NCBI GenBank assembly: GCA_028717165.1
Contig: JAQUOK010000113.1
Location: 1-8,070, forward strand
Length of the DNA: 8,070 bases
Source of the DNA: Victivallaceae bacterium
GTDB taxonomy: Bacteria > Verrucomicrobiota > Lentisphaeria > Victivallales > Victivallaceae
Reading direction: 5' to 3'
A program made the translations under genes and the position numbers. Shown in pieces: positions 1 to 6,873 of the stretch. The notes beneath the pieces were generated by a model that was given only the letters and a program-made list of their open reading frames with translations, had not been told where the DNA came from and made no database searches. How positions within the stretch are numbered: the first letter of the stretch is position 1; every line of letters begins with the position of its first letter.

Positions 1-521
1 CTGTTGTAAATAAAAGGCTGTCCGGCTTTTTCCAGAAGCAGCGCGTCGGTACAGCGCCAGCCGGGCGCTGCGGAACTTACCGGTGCGCGGCCGCAGATAT
101 CTGTAAGGCATTTTACGCCCCGGCGCAGGGATTCCGCGATCTGTTCAGGAGACATTTTATCAATTTTCGCCTGAATGCGGTGATGATCCCAGGCGTGCAG
201 TCCGATCTCATGTCCGGCGTCAAAACTCGCCCTGATCACCCGGCCGAGGCGTTTCCCGATCTGCGGGCCGGGCCACATCGTCCCCATAAGGATTATGTCC
301 GGGCCGTAAAGCCCGGCGGCGTTGGTGCGGAGCATTTTCCAGGCAAAAGCCGGTTTCAGCAGCCGCCAGAGATGACGGCCCATATTGTCCGGGCCGACCG
401 AAAAATAATAAGTGGCTCTGACGTCATATTTTTTGAGTAAGCTGTTCAGGTTCGGCACGCCGACTTTAGTGCCGCGAAAAGTATCGACGTCTATCCTCAG
501 TCCTATTTTCTTAGCGTCCAT
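1..521 (-). CDS. arnD: ArnD, undecaprenyl-phosphate-Ara4FN deformylase (C-terminus cut by window edge)
   Basis: Removes the formyl group from 4-deoxy-4-formamido-L-arabinose carried on undecaprenyl phosphate, a late inner-membrane step before transfer of L-Ara4N to lipid A. The 173 visible residues translate without interruption and track E. coli ArnD closely: LRIDVDTFRGT (residues 8-18), FSVGPDNMGRHLWRL (40-54) and GLHAWDHH (107-114). It belongs to the NodB-type polysaccharide deacetylase family. Expected metal ligands are an Asp of the D11-V-D13 motif and the H109-x3-H113 pair. The PGWR motif (153-156) is also present. The family is about 300 residues, so roughly 40% is missing beyond base 1. 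The start at 521 is supported by AGGTGA at 528-533, six bases upstream. The gene overlaps the end of arnT by 11 bases, which suggests translational coupling in the arnA-arnT-arnD operon. The family call is near certain; the exact substrate is inferred from homology and neighbours. Confidence 0.95.
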   Translation of the reverse strand, partial: MDAKKIGLRIDVDTFRGTKVGVPNLNSLLKKYDVRATYYFSVGPDNMGRHLWRLLKPAFAWKMLRTNAAGLYGPDIILMGTMWPGPQIGKRLGRVIRASFDAGHEIGLHAWDHHRIQAKIDKMSPEQIAESLRRGVKCLTDICGRAPVSSAAPGWRCTDALLLEKAGQPFIYN

Positions 522-2130
522 ATTTCATCACCTGGTATTTTCTGCTGTCTACTTTAAATTCTTTTATCGGGGTGAAACCGGCCTTTATGAAGCGGCCCGA
601 AAAATCCCGGTTGACCAGCACCAGGCTGCCGGGAGCCGCTTTGGTCTTTTTGAGTTCATACAGCGGACAGTTTACGCCCAGATAAAACAAGGCCGCGCCG
701 CTTTCGCGTTCAATCGGCCGGTAAAGATATAAGATTTCGCCGCCGCGCATCTGTTCTTCGCAGTATTTGAATATATTGTGATAGGATTTACGCGCATTTT
801 TGATCGGGCGGACGGAAGTATCTACGCTGATATAGGTAAGCGCCAGTCCCGCCAGGAGTCCGAAAGCGGTTCTGCTGATTTTTTCTTTGAACATCCCGCT
901 TAAAGTCAGCACACCGCAGACAAGCATGGAGCCGGGCGCGATATAAGCGCTCCAGTCCATCCCGCTTACCGCGGCAATAATAATGAAAGCAATCGCCCCG
1001 CCGAAAAGCCCGAGACATAACAGGATGCCCGCGATTCTGGCCGACAGATCGATATAATCCCATTGGTGCGGGAGCCTGAATTTGCCGGAGAATACCTGGT
1101 CAAGCATATCGGCGATCAGGAGGACTTCCGCGGCATAGAGCGGCAGAACGTAAACCTGGCGTTTTCCGGCGGAAACCGCCAGCAGCAGGTAGGGAATTAC
1201 CAGCCAGCAGAGCATGAACAAGGATCTGCCGTCTTTTTCCCGGATGACTTTGCGGATGCCGAACCACAAGGCGAAGGGCAGCAGGATAGTCCACGGCTGG
1301 AGCTGTTCAAACAGTTTCGGTAAATAATACCAGAAGGGTTCGACGTGTTCGGCGTGCGAACCCGTAAAACGTCCGAAATTATTTGTCCAGACCACGGTGT
1401 GAACCGCTTCATAACCGGATTTTTCATACAAAGCCCATATCCACAAAGCTACCGGTATGAAGCTCAGAATCGCTCCGGCGAACAGCAGTATCCAGTGTTT
1501 GGGATGGAATTTTTTTTCTATGTAAAAATCGTTTACCGCCAGATAAAAAAACAGGGCCGAACACGGTACGGCTACCCCGATAAGTCCTTTGGAAAACAAT
1601 GCCCCGCCGAGGGTCAGAGCAAAGAAAGTGAACCACAGGAGCGTATCTTTGGTCTTTTCCGAACGGTATACTTTCCAAAATCCCCACATGGCGAAAGCGA
1701 TGAAGACCGCCAGAAAAATATCGACCATGCATTTGCGTCCGTAATTCCAGTATTGCGCCGCGGTGGACAGAAGCACAACCGAAAGCAGCGCTCCGAAACC
1801 GGACATGCCGAGGCCGCGCGCCAGAGCGAACAGGGAAAGCGCCCCGAGAAAGGCGGCAAGCGCCGACGGCAGTTTCGCGGCGAATTCATTGCGCCCGAAT
1901 AACTGCATTGACAGTGCGTCCGCCCAGAAATACAAGGGCGGTTTTTCATGAAAAGGATTATCGTTCAGCCGGGGTTCCAGCCAGTTGCCGTCGAGGAAAA
2001 TTTCAGCGGCTATTCCGGCCACTCTGGGTTCATCGCCGCCGCTGAGATGGCGGCTTCCCAGACCGATAAAAAAAACGGCAAAGGCAAATAACGCCGCGAG
2101 TATGAAATAACGGCGGGGACTGATCTCCAT
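511..2130 (-). CDS. arnT: ArnT-like lipid A 4-amino-4-deoxy-L-arabinose transferase (GT83)
   Basis: Inner-membrane GT-C glycosyltransferase expected to move L-Ara4N from undecaprenyl phosphate to the lipid A phosphates on the periplasmic face, giving resistance to polymyxin and cationic peptides. From the start used here the protein is 539 residues, close to the 550 of E. coli ArnT. Visible family motifs are the first-loop acidic pair D33-E34, FHEKPPLYFW (60-69), FSKGLIGVAVP (179-189), H259 followed by PFWYY (265-269), and SAGKRQVYVLP (320-330). About a dozen hydrophobic segments are followed by a soluble C-terminal region from about residue 440. An in-frame ATG at 2166 would add 12 residues but has no Shine-Dalgarno. 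The ATG at 2130 has AGGGAA six bases upstream, as the other genes here do. The gene begins 39 bases after arnA and overlaps arnD. Similarity to E. coli ArnT is only moderate, so a different sugar or acceptor is possible; the flanking arnA and arnD favour L-Ara4N. Confidence 0.85.
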   Translation of the reverse strand: MEISPRRYFILAALFAFAVFFIGLGSRHLSGGDEPRVAGIAAEIFLDGNWLEPRLNDNPFHEKPPLYFWADALSMQLFGRNEFAAKLPSALAAFLGALSLFALARGLGMSGFGALLSVVLLSTAAQYWNYGRKCMVDIFLAVFIAFAMWGFWKVYRSEKTKDTLLWFTFFALTLGGALFSKGLIGVAVPCSALFFYLAVNDFYIEKKFHPKHWILLFAGAILSFIPVALWIWALYEKSGYEAVHTVVWTNNFGRFTGSHAEHVEPFWYYLPKLFEQLQPWTILLPFALWFGIRKVIREKDGRSLFMLCWLVIPYLLLAVSAGKRQVYVLPLYAAEVLLIADMLDQVFSGKFRLPHQWDYIDLSARIAGILLCLGLFGGAIAFIIIAAVSGMDWSAYIAPGSMLVCGVLTLSGMFKEKISRTAFGLLAGLALTYISVDTSVRPIKNARKSYHNIFKYCEEQMRGGEILYLYRPIERESGAALFYLGVNCPLYELKKTKAAPGSLVLVNRDFSGRFIKAGFTPIKEFKVDSRKYQVMKYGR

Positions 2131-2136
2131 GATCAG

Positions 2137-2142
2137 TTCCCT
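2137..2142 (-). promoter_or_regulatory. Shine-Dalgarno deciding the arnT start
   Basis: AGGGAA on the minus strand lies six bases before the ATG at 2130. The upstream in-frame ATG at 2166 is preceded only by an A/T-rich stretch next to the arnA stop codon. Because every other gene in the window has a clear purine-rich site, this supports the shorter ArnT, which starts with MEISPRRYF. Confidence 0.65.
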
Positions 2143-2169
2143 GAATTTATTTACCGCTGCGGCCATAGT

Positions 2170-4176
2170 TTAATTATCGTCGTCGTGCAGGTGGAACTCG
2201 CCGCAGGAAACCGCTTCATCGAGGAAAAAATTCAAAGTGGTTTTAATTGATTCCCGGAGAGTTATTTTTGGTTCCCAGTCCAGAAGCTTCTTGGCGTTCC
2301 GGATACTTGGGACGCGATGCTGAACATCCTGATAGCCTTTACCGTAGAAAGCGCCGCTGTCAACGACCATGTAACCGGCAAACGGCGGGAATTTATCCCG
2401 GTCGGGATGCTGATCGAAAAGTTCGACGAGCATTTCGGCCATGCGTTTGATGCTTTCCTCATTTTCCGGGAAACCGATATTGATGATTTCGCCGTTGCAT
2501 TTGCCGTCCTTGTTCTCAATAATGCGGAATAAAGCCTCGATGCCTTCGCTGACGTCGATAAAGGCGCGTTTCTGTTCGCCGCCGTCAACCAGCTGGATCG
2601 GCGATCCCTGAACGAGATTTAGGATCAGCTGCGTGATGGCGCGCGAACTGCCGATACGGGCGGAAGTCAGGCTGTCCAGCCGGGGGCCGATCCAGTTGAA
2701 CGGCCGGAACAGGGTGAAATTAAGCTGGCCTTTGGCGCCGTATGCCCAGATAACCCGGTCAAGCAGCTGCTTGGAAGTGGAATAAATCCAGCGCTGCATG
2801 CGGATGGGGCCGGTAACCAGCGGCGATTCGTGTTCCCTGAATTCCGGATCCTGGCACATGCCGTAGACTTCGGAAGTGGACGGGAAGATCACCCGCTTGT
2901 TGTATTTGACGCAGTAACGGACAATTCGCAGGTTTTCCTCAAAGTCCAGTTCAAAAACGCGCAGCGGATTACGGGTATATTCGATCGGGGTGGCGATGGC
3001 TACCAGCGGCAGAACGATATCGCATTTGCGGATGTGGTATTCTATCCAGTCGCGGTGAATTGAAATATCGCCTGCACGGAAATGGAAGCCCGGTTTATCC
3101 ATGAGATGGTTTACGTAATTCGAACGCAGGTCCATGCCGTAGACTTCGTATTTGCCGCTTGCGAGCAGACGGTCGCTTAGATGACTGCCGATAAAACCGT
3201 TGACGCCGAGGATCAGGACGCTCTTCTTGCGGGCGGCTTCCCTGGCGGTGCGCGGATTACAGCCGAAGACGGTATTTTTAACTATGCGGGCATCCTGCGC
3301 AAACTGTTCGCCGGTGGTCAGAATGCCGTTCTCAAGCTGGGCCGATTCGACTTTTACGGCGCCTTTGCCGCAGGCGACAAGCAGCGGACTGGATGAAATT
3401 ACGGTGCCCGGAGCCGCTCCGGCGCTGTTTTCGGCTATGGATACTTTCCAGAAAATGCATTTGCGGTCGCCCATGAAACTGAAAGCGCCCGGATAAGGCA
3501 GCGTGACCGCGCGAACCAGATTGCGGACGGCGACTGCGGATTTTTTCCAGTCGATTTCGCCGTCGGCGGGGCCGCGTCCGCCGAAGTAAGTGGCGTCCGC
3601 CTCGCTTTGCGGGATACTTGGAGCGCTGCCGTTTTTAATGGCCGGCAGGGTTTTCGCAAGCAGTTCAGCCGAAGCTTTCGCGGCTTTGAGATGCAGGGTT
3701 TTAGCAGTATCGCAGTCTTCGATGGCGATTTTTTCCTGGGCGATGATATTGCCGGCGTCAGGTTTCCGCGTCATATAATGCATGGTTACTCCGGTTTCGG
3801 TTTCGCCGTTGACCAGGGCCCAGTTTATCGGCACGCGTCCGCGGTATTTGGGCAGGAGCGAACCGTGAAGGTTGATGCAGCCTTTCGGGGGAAGGTTCAG
3901 GAGTTCGGATTTCAGCATGTTGCGGTAATAAAAGGAAAAGATTATTTCCGGCTGCATGGCGCGAATTCTTTCCAGCCATACGGGATGGTTTACGTCCTCC
4001 GGGGCATAGACCGGAATGCCTTTGGCGGAAGCCAGTTCGGCTACGGAATTGAACCATATGTTTTCCTTGGGATTGTCCTTGTGCGTAAAAACGGCAGCAA
4101 TTTCAAATCCGTTATCGAGCAATGCTTCAATACCGACGCAGCCGATATTGTGATATCCCATTACAACACATTTCAT
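2170..4176 (-). CDS. arnA: ArnA, bifunctional UDP-Ara4N formyltransferase / UDP-glucuronate decarboxylase
   Basis: Cytoplasmic two-domain enzyme of L-Ara4N synthesis. The C-terminal domain oxidatively decarboxylates UDP-glucuronate to UDP-4-keto-arabinose with NAD. The N-terminal domain formylates UDP-L-Ara4N using 10-formyl-tetrahydrofolate. It has 668 residues against 660 in E. coli. The formyltransferase domain (1-305) has the catalytic set N102, H104 and D140 at the same numbers as E. coli, with HGSLLPKYRG around H104. The dehydrogenase/decarboxylase domain (316-660) has the nucleotide-binding GVNGFIG (324-330), TSE (434-436), the Y465-x3-K469 pair and R621 in RVPSIRNAKK, all two residues later than in E. 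coli. Both active sites therefore look intact. The C-terminus carries a short His/Asp-rich extension, HLHDDDN. The start at 4176 has GGAG seven bases upstream. It is the first gene of the arn operon here and has its own promoter-like -10. Confidence 0.97.
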   Translation of the reverse strand: MKCVVMGYHNIGCVGIEALLDNGFEIAAVFTHKDNPKENIWFNSVAELASAKGIPVYAPEDVNHPVWLERIRAMQPEIIFSFYYRNMLKSELLNLPPKGCINLHGSLLPKYRGRVPINWALVNGETETGVTMHYMTRKPDAGNIIAQEKIAIEDCDTAKTLHLKAAKASAELLAKTLPAIKNGSAPSIPQSEADATYFGGRGPADGEIDWKKSAVAVRNLVRAVTLPYPGAFSFMGDRKCIFWKVSIAENSAGAAPGTVISSSPLLVACGKGAVKVESAQLENGILTTGEQFAQDARIVKNTVFGCNPRTAREAARKKSVLILGVNGFIGSHLSDRLLASGKYEVYGMDLRSNYVNHLMDKPGFHFRAGDISIHRDWIEYHIRKCDIVLPLVAIATPIEYTRNPLRVFELDFEENLRIVRYCVKYNKRVIFPSTSEVYGMCQDPEFREHESPLVTGPIRMQRWIYSTSKQLLDRVIWAYGAKGQLNFTLFRPFNWIGPRLDSLTSARIGSSRAITQLILNLVQGSPIQLVDGGEQKRAFIDVSEGIEALFRIIENKDGKCNGEIINIGFPENEESIKRMAEMLVELFDQHPDRDKFPPFAGYMVVDSGAFYGKGYQDVQHRVPSIRNAKKLLDWEPKITLRESIKTTLNFFLDEAVSCGEFHLHDDDN

Positions 4177-4196
4177 TGTCAGGCTCCAAATATTTT

Positions 4197-4202
4197 ATTA
4201 TA
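4197..4202 (-). promoter_or_regulatory. Candidate -10 element of the arn operon
   Basis: A perfect TATAAT lies on the minus strand 20 bases before the arnA start, in an A/T-rich stretch. The transcript would begin about 14 bases before the ATG, just ahead of the GGAG ribosome site (4184-4187). I see no good -35 hexamer at 16-18 bases, so the promoter may depend on an activator. In enterobacteria the equivalent operon is activated by PmrA, but I do not recognise a PmrA box here. Confidence 0.4.
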
Positions 4203-4257
4203 AAGTAAAAAATCATACTTGCTTCACAAACCGGGAAACAGCAGTTAACATAACCGA

Positions 4258-4295
4258 ATAAAAAGACTTTTCTAATCAGCGATCCGAAAAAGTCC
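4258..4295 (-). terminator. Probable weak intrinsic terminator after the lipoprotein gene
   Basis: Just downstream of the lipoprotein stop codon, the minus strand can pair GACTTTT (4294-4288) with AAAAGTC (4271-4265) across a 16-base loop. A TTTTTATT tract follows at once. The layout of stem then U-run fits a rho-independent terminator, but the stem is only about seven pairs and A/T-rich. It would separate the lipoprotein transcript from the arn operon. Confidence 0.45.
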
Positions 4296-4306
4296 GAAAA
4301 TGGCCG

Positions 4307-4876
4307 TCATTGAGCAAAGCGGCTGGTTCCGTGCAGATAACTCGCGCGGTCTTTTTTATATTTTTCTATATTTTTTTTCAATTTTCCCTTTTCCGCCAGG
4401 AATAATACTTTGGCGCGGATTTCATACTGTTCGAGCGTATGGAGGTTGAGCGGTACGGTTTTGACGAAGCTGTCGGTATAAATAGGGGTGCCGTCCGGGC
4501 GGTTGGAGGTCGTAACCCAGGAACCGGTTACTCCGCCGTAGGGATCCTGCTTGTCCGGCACCGGCACTTCTCCGGTTTTTACGCGTTTGAAGAGTACTAC
4601 TTCAATAGCGTCGGCTCCGTATTCCCTGGCTTTGCTTATGATTTCCTCTTTCACGGCTTCGGTACTGCTGCCGTCGGGGGCGGTTACTACCGCGCGGCCA
4701 AGTACGCTGTAGACATTCGGCGGGACTTCATCGCTGGAGTTGTAGAAAGCGACGGTCTGGTCAGCCGTCAGCGGGGCAAGTTTCTGGCCGACGTAATCAA
4801 ACTGCGTACAGCCGCTTCCCAGGAATACAAAAACCGCGCCTGCGATGAGGAAAAAAAATATTTTAAACCTGTTCAT
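4307..4876 (-). CDS. Small predicted lipoprotein of unknown function
   Basis: A 189-residue protein with a typical lipoprotein signal: N-terminal R3 and K5, a hydrophobic core (residues 6-19) and a lipobox-like LGSGC ending at C23, which would be lipidated and cleaved by signal peptidase II. The mature part has a segment that looks like a small alpha/beta unit: VYSVLGRAVV (55-64), a predicted helix, then GADAIEVVLFKRV (87-99). That pattern recalls small envelope proteins with a 'GADA' strand-helix motif, such as the YbjQ/RcsF-like folds, but I cannot assign a family. A Gly/Thr-rich middle (113-136) and a Lys-rich tail (163-177) follow. The start at 4876 has AGGGA six bases upstream. It has its own promoter and a terminator-like hairpin, so it is probably transcribed separately from both neighbours. 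It most likely sits in the outer membrane or periplasm. Confidence 0.8.
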   Translation of the reverse strand: MNRFKIFFFLIAGAVFVFLGSGCTQFDYVGQKLAPLTADQTVAFYNSSDEVPPNVYSVLGRAVVTAPDGSSTEAVKEEIISKAREYGADAIEVVLFKRVKTGEVPVPDKQDPYGGVTGSWVTTSNRPDGTPIYTDSFVKTVPLNLHTLEQYEIRAKVLFLAEKGKLKKNIEKYKKDRASYLHGTSRFAQ

Positions 4877-4912
4877 AAAAAATCCCTGTTGTGCTGTAAA
4901 AAGTACGCTTTC

Positions 4913-4940
4913 AATATAAACCGGCTTGATTCCTTTTCAA
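4913..4940 (-). promoter_or_regulatory. Sigma70-type promoter for the lipoprotein gene
   Basis: On the minus strand TTGAAA (4940-4935) and TATATT (4918-4913) are separated by 16 bases, a good match to the sigma70 consensus in hexamers and spacing. Transcription would start near 4906, about 30 bases before the lipoprotein ATG. The -35 hexamer overlaps the last bases of acr3 (stop codon 4937-4939), and the spacer lies in the terminator hairpin. Confidence 0.55.
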
Positions 4941-4949
4941 GTCCCGGTT
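4919..4949. terminator. Terminator hairpin at the end of the ars operon, likely bidirectional
   Basis: The inverted repeat is AACCGG-CTTGA (4919-4929), a 7-base loop, then TCAAG (4937-4941), a 2-base bulge and CCGGTT (4944-4949), giving 11 base pairs. It overlaps the acr3 stop codon. On the minus strand it is followed by TATATT, a modest U-rich tail. On the plus strand seven T residues follow at 4951-4957, which is the more classic arrangement. It should end the arsD-acr3 transcript and could also block antisense transcription into acr3. Confidence 0.6.
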
Positions 4950-6148
4950 CTTTTTTTAACGGCACTGTTATTAAACCAGTGTCTGGTCTTCAAACAGATT
5001 TTTACCAGCATCAGCATTATCGGAACTTCGATAAGCACCCCCACTACCGTAGCCAATGCGGCTCCGCTGGAGAGCCCGAAAAGCATTACGGCAGTAGCGA
5101 TTGCCACCTCAAAATGATTGGACGCTCCGATCATGGCCGCGGGAGCGGCGTCTTCGTATTTGAGTTTGAGGAACTTTGCCAGTCCGTAGCCAAGCCAGAA
5201 AATCATAGCGGTCTGGATAGACAGCGGTATGGCTATCCAGAGGATGGTCAGCGGGTTGGCGAGAATAGTTTCGCCCTTGAAAGAAAATAACAATACCAAA
5301 GTAGCTAAAAGTGCGGTAATGGTTATCGGGGTCAGTATATGCAGAAAGGTTTCATTGAACCATTTTTCTCCTTTAGTCGAGATAATCCACTTTCTGGAAA
5401 AATAACCTGCCGCTAACGGAAGCGCTACATAGATACTTATGGAAAGCAGCAGCGCTTGCCAGGGTACGGGAAGGCATCCGATACCTAAGAGAAAACCGCC
5501 GAGAATACCGTACAGCAAAAGCATTGTCAGAGAGTTTATCGCGACCATGACTAGTGTCAGCCCGTCATTGCCGCGCGCCAGGAACCCCCAGACCAGCACC
5601 ATCGCCGTACAGGGAGCGATACCCAGCAGGATACAGCCGGCCAGATAACTCCGCCAGAGCGGGATCTGGAGCATTTTTACGCCGCCGTGCAGGACTACTT
5701 TTCCCGCACCGTAAACCGCCCCGACGTCGAGGTCCAGGCCGAATGGCATTTTCACCAGGTCCACGGCGTCCGTCCCGATAAATCCCCTGAACAGAAATCC
5801 CAGGAAAAATAAGGCGATGGCATACATGGTAAAGGGTTTGATCGCCCAGTTTATGAACAGGGTCAGGAGTACGGGCTTTCCGCTTTTCCCGGCTTTGATA
5901 ACACTGGCAAAATCAATTTTGACCATAATCGGGTACATCATACAAAAAAGACATATTGCAATCGGAATAGATACTACAGGCGCGCCTTTGACGAAAATGG
6001 ACATTCCGTCCAGATTTTTGGCGAATTCCGGAGCAAATTTGCCGAGAACGATACCTCCGAGAATACACAGAATTACCCATACCGTCAAATAACGTTCGAA
6101 TATACTTTTCATTTGCCGTTTGTCAGCGGAAGCGTTTTCATTATTCAT
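4937..6148 (-). CDS. acr3: ACR3-family arsenite efflux permease
   Basis: Inner-membrane carrier that expels As(III) using the proton motive force; many pipelines label this family arsB. The protein is 403 residues from the start used here, with about ten hydrophobic segments. Diagnostic signatures are GIAPCTAMVLVW (176-187), with the conserved essential cysteine C180, and GVLIEVPIML (370-379), with the conserved Glu E374. GASNHFEVAIA (341-351) is a third. The loop after the third hydrophobic segment (about 124-167) is longer than in typical 350-residue family members. The ATG at 6157 touches its purine-rich site with no spacing, while the ATG at 6148 has GAAGGA eight bases upstream, so I use the latter. 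It follows the CcdA-like gene by 17 bases and is the last gene of the ars operon. The family assignment is firm; antimonite may also be a substrate. Confidence 0.95.
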   Translation of the reverse strand: MNNENASADKRQMKSIFERYLTVWVILCILGGIVLGKFAPEFAKNLDGMSIFVKGAPVVSIPIAICLFCMMYPIMVKIDFASVIKAGKSGKPVLLTLFINWAIKPFTMYAIALFFLGFLFRGFIGTDAVDLVKMPFGLDLDVGAVYGAGKVVLHGGVKMLQIPLWRSYLAGCILLGIAPCTAMVLVWGFLARGNDGLTLVMVAINSLTMLLLYGILGGFLLGIGCLPVPWQALLLSISIYVALPLAAGYFSRKWIISTKGEKWFNETFLHILTPITITALLATLVLLFSFKGETILANPLTILWIAIPLSIQTAMIFWLGYGLAKFLKLKYEDAAPAAMIGASNHFEVAIATAVMLFGLSSGAALATVVGVLIEVPIMLMLVKICLKTRHWFNNSAVKKRTGT

Positions 6149-6156
6149 AATTTTCA

Positions 6157-6162
6157 TCCTTC
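6157..6162 (-). promoter_or_regulatory. Shine-Dalgarno deciding the acr3 start
   Basis: GAAGGA on the minus strand is eight bases before the ATG at 6148, and its last A is the first base of the in-frame ATG at 6157. The upstream ATG therefore has no usable spacing, and initiation at 6148 (MNNENAS) is more likely. Confidence 0.6.
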
Positions 6163-6165
6163 AGG

Positions 6166-6861
6166 TTAAAATTTTATCAGGAAATAAAATCCTGCCGTCA
6201 ACAATATCAGTCCGGCAATCACTCGAATCGCCGTATCCGCGCCTTCGGCGGCAATACTGACTCTTCCAATCGAAATACCAAGCATTACGCATCCCAGCGG
6301 AATGCTGAAGCCGATGGCAAACATTGCCAACATCAGCATGGCCCAAAAAATTTCCCCCTGAAGAATCGCTGCGCCGATCACGATAAATATTCCGGGATTG
6401 CACGGCAGTGAACTGACGGCGACAATGCCGCCAAGAACCAATCCGGTTAATATTGTCCCGGATTTTTCCCATTTGCCGCCGAGGCCTTTCAGCTTATCAA
6501 AGGATATTTTGAACGGCAGAAGATTCAGCGTCGCCAACCCCAGGAATATAGCAATGATACCGGCAAACAACTGCCAGTAGCGTCCTAATCCACTTTGGGC
6601 CGCCTGCCCGATAAAACCGGCGACGGCGCCAACGGCCATCAGCGATATAATCGTGCCGGCAGTAAAGCACAAAGTCGATTTTAGCGCTGCTTTCCGGTCA
6701 TCATTGGCTTGCGCGCCGGAATAACCGACCAGTATTCCTAATGCCGGAATAGTACAACAGGCGCTGGTGGCGGCGCTCACCGCTCCCAGCAGCAGCGCAA
6801 ACAGCAATCCCATCGGCTGAGATGCGGCTTCCTGCAACGCATTGATTGTGTATTCAAGCAT
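6166..6861 (-). CDS. CcdA/DsbD-like membrane protein, possibly ArsG-type arsenical permease
   Basis: A 231-residue polytopic inner-membrane protein with about six hydrophobic segments, the size and layout of CcdA. CcdA-type proteins pass electrons from cytoplasmic thioredoxin across the membrane with two cysteines, in helices one and four. Here C35-C36 sit in SACCTIP (33-39) in the first helix and C154 in SLPCNPG (151-157) in the fourth, so the reactive pair appears preserved. Two further cysteines are C65 and C191. Members of this family in arsenic clusters are sometimes named ArsG and proposed as efflux permeases for aromatic arsenicals; that label is from memory of the family. The start at 6861 has AAGGA nine bases upstream, and that site overlaps the stop codon of arsD. 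Position between arsD and acr3 with very short gaps argues for a role in arsenic handling: either thiol reduction for the Cys-rich partner or transport of an arsenical. Confidence 0.8.
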   Translation of the reverse strand: MLEYTINALQEAASQPMGLLFALLLGAVSAATSACCTIPALGILVGYSGAQANDDRKAALKSTLCFTAGTIISLMAVGAVAGFIGQAAQSGLGRYWQLFAGIIAIFLGLATLNLLPFKISFDKLKGLGGKWEKSGTILTGLVLGGIVAVSSLPCNPGIFIVIGAAILQGEIFWAMLMLAMFAIGFSIPLGCVMLGISIGRVSIAAEGADTAIRVIAGLILLTAGFYFLIKF

Positions 6862-6873
6862 GAATATTATTCC

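Noticed and set aside
1345..1902. Plus-strand open frame of 185 codons antisense to arnT
   Set aside because: Highly charged, Arg/Gln-rich translation with no domain, opposite a conserved membrane transferase.
2131..2166. Longer ArnT start, adding 12 residues
   Set aside because: There is no ribosome site before the ATG at 2166, whereas the ATG at 2130 has AGGGAA at ideal spacing. Translational coupling to the arnA stop keeps it possible.
3607..4203. Plus-strand open frame of 198 codons antisense to arnA
   Set aside because: It is fully antisense to the intact formyltransferase domain of ArnA and shows no family features.
4439..5290. Plus-strand open frame of 283 codons spanning the lipoprotein gene and the end of acr3
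   Set aside because: It lies antisense to two well-supported genes and their intergenic hairpin, has low-complexity His/Tyr/Gly-rich composition, no recognisable motif and no good ribosome site. It is a by-product of codon bias on the other strand.
6149..6157. ACR3 start at 6157, adding three residues
   Set aside because: The only purine-rich site abuts that ATG with no spacing, but it is correctly placed for the ATG at 6148.
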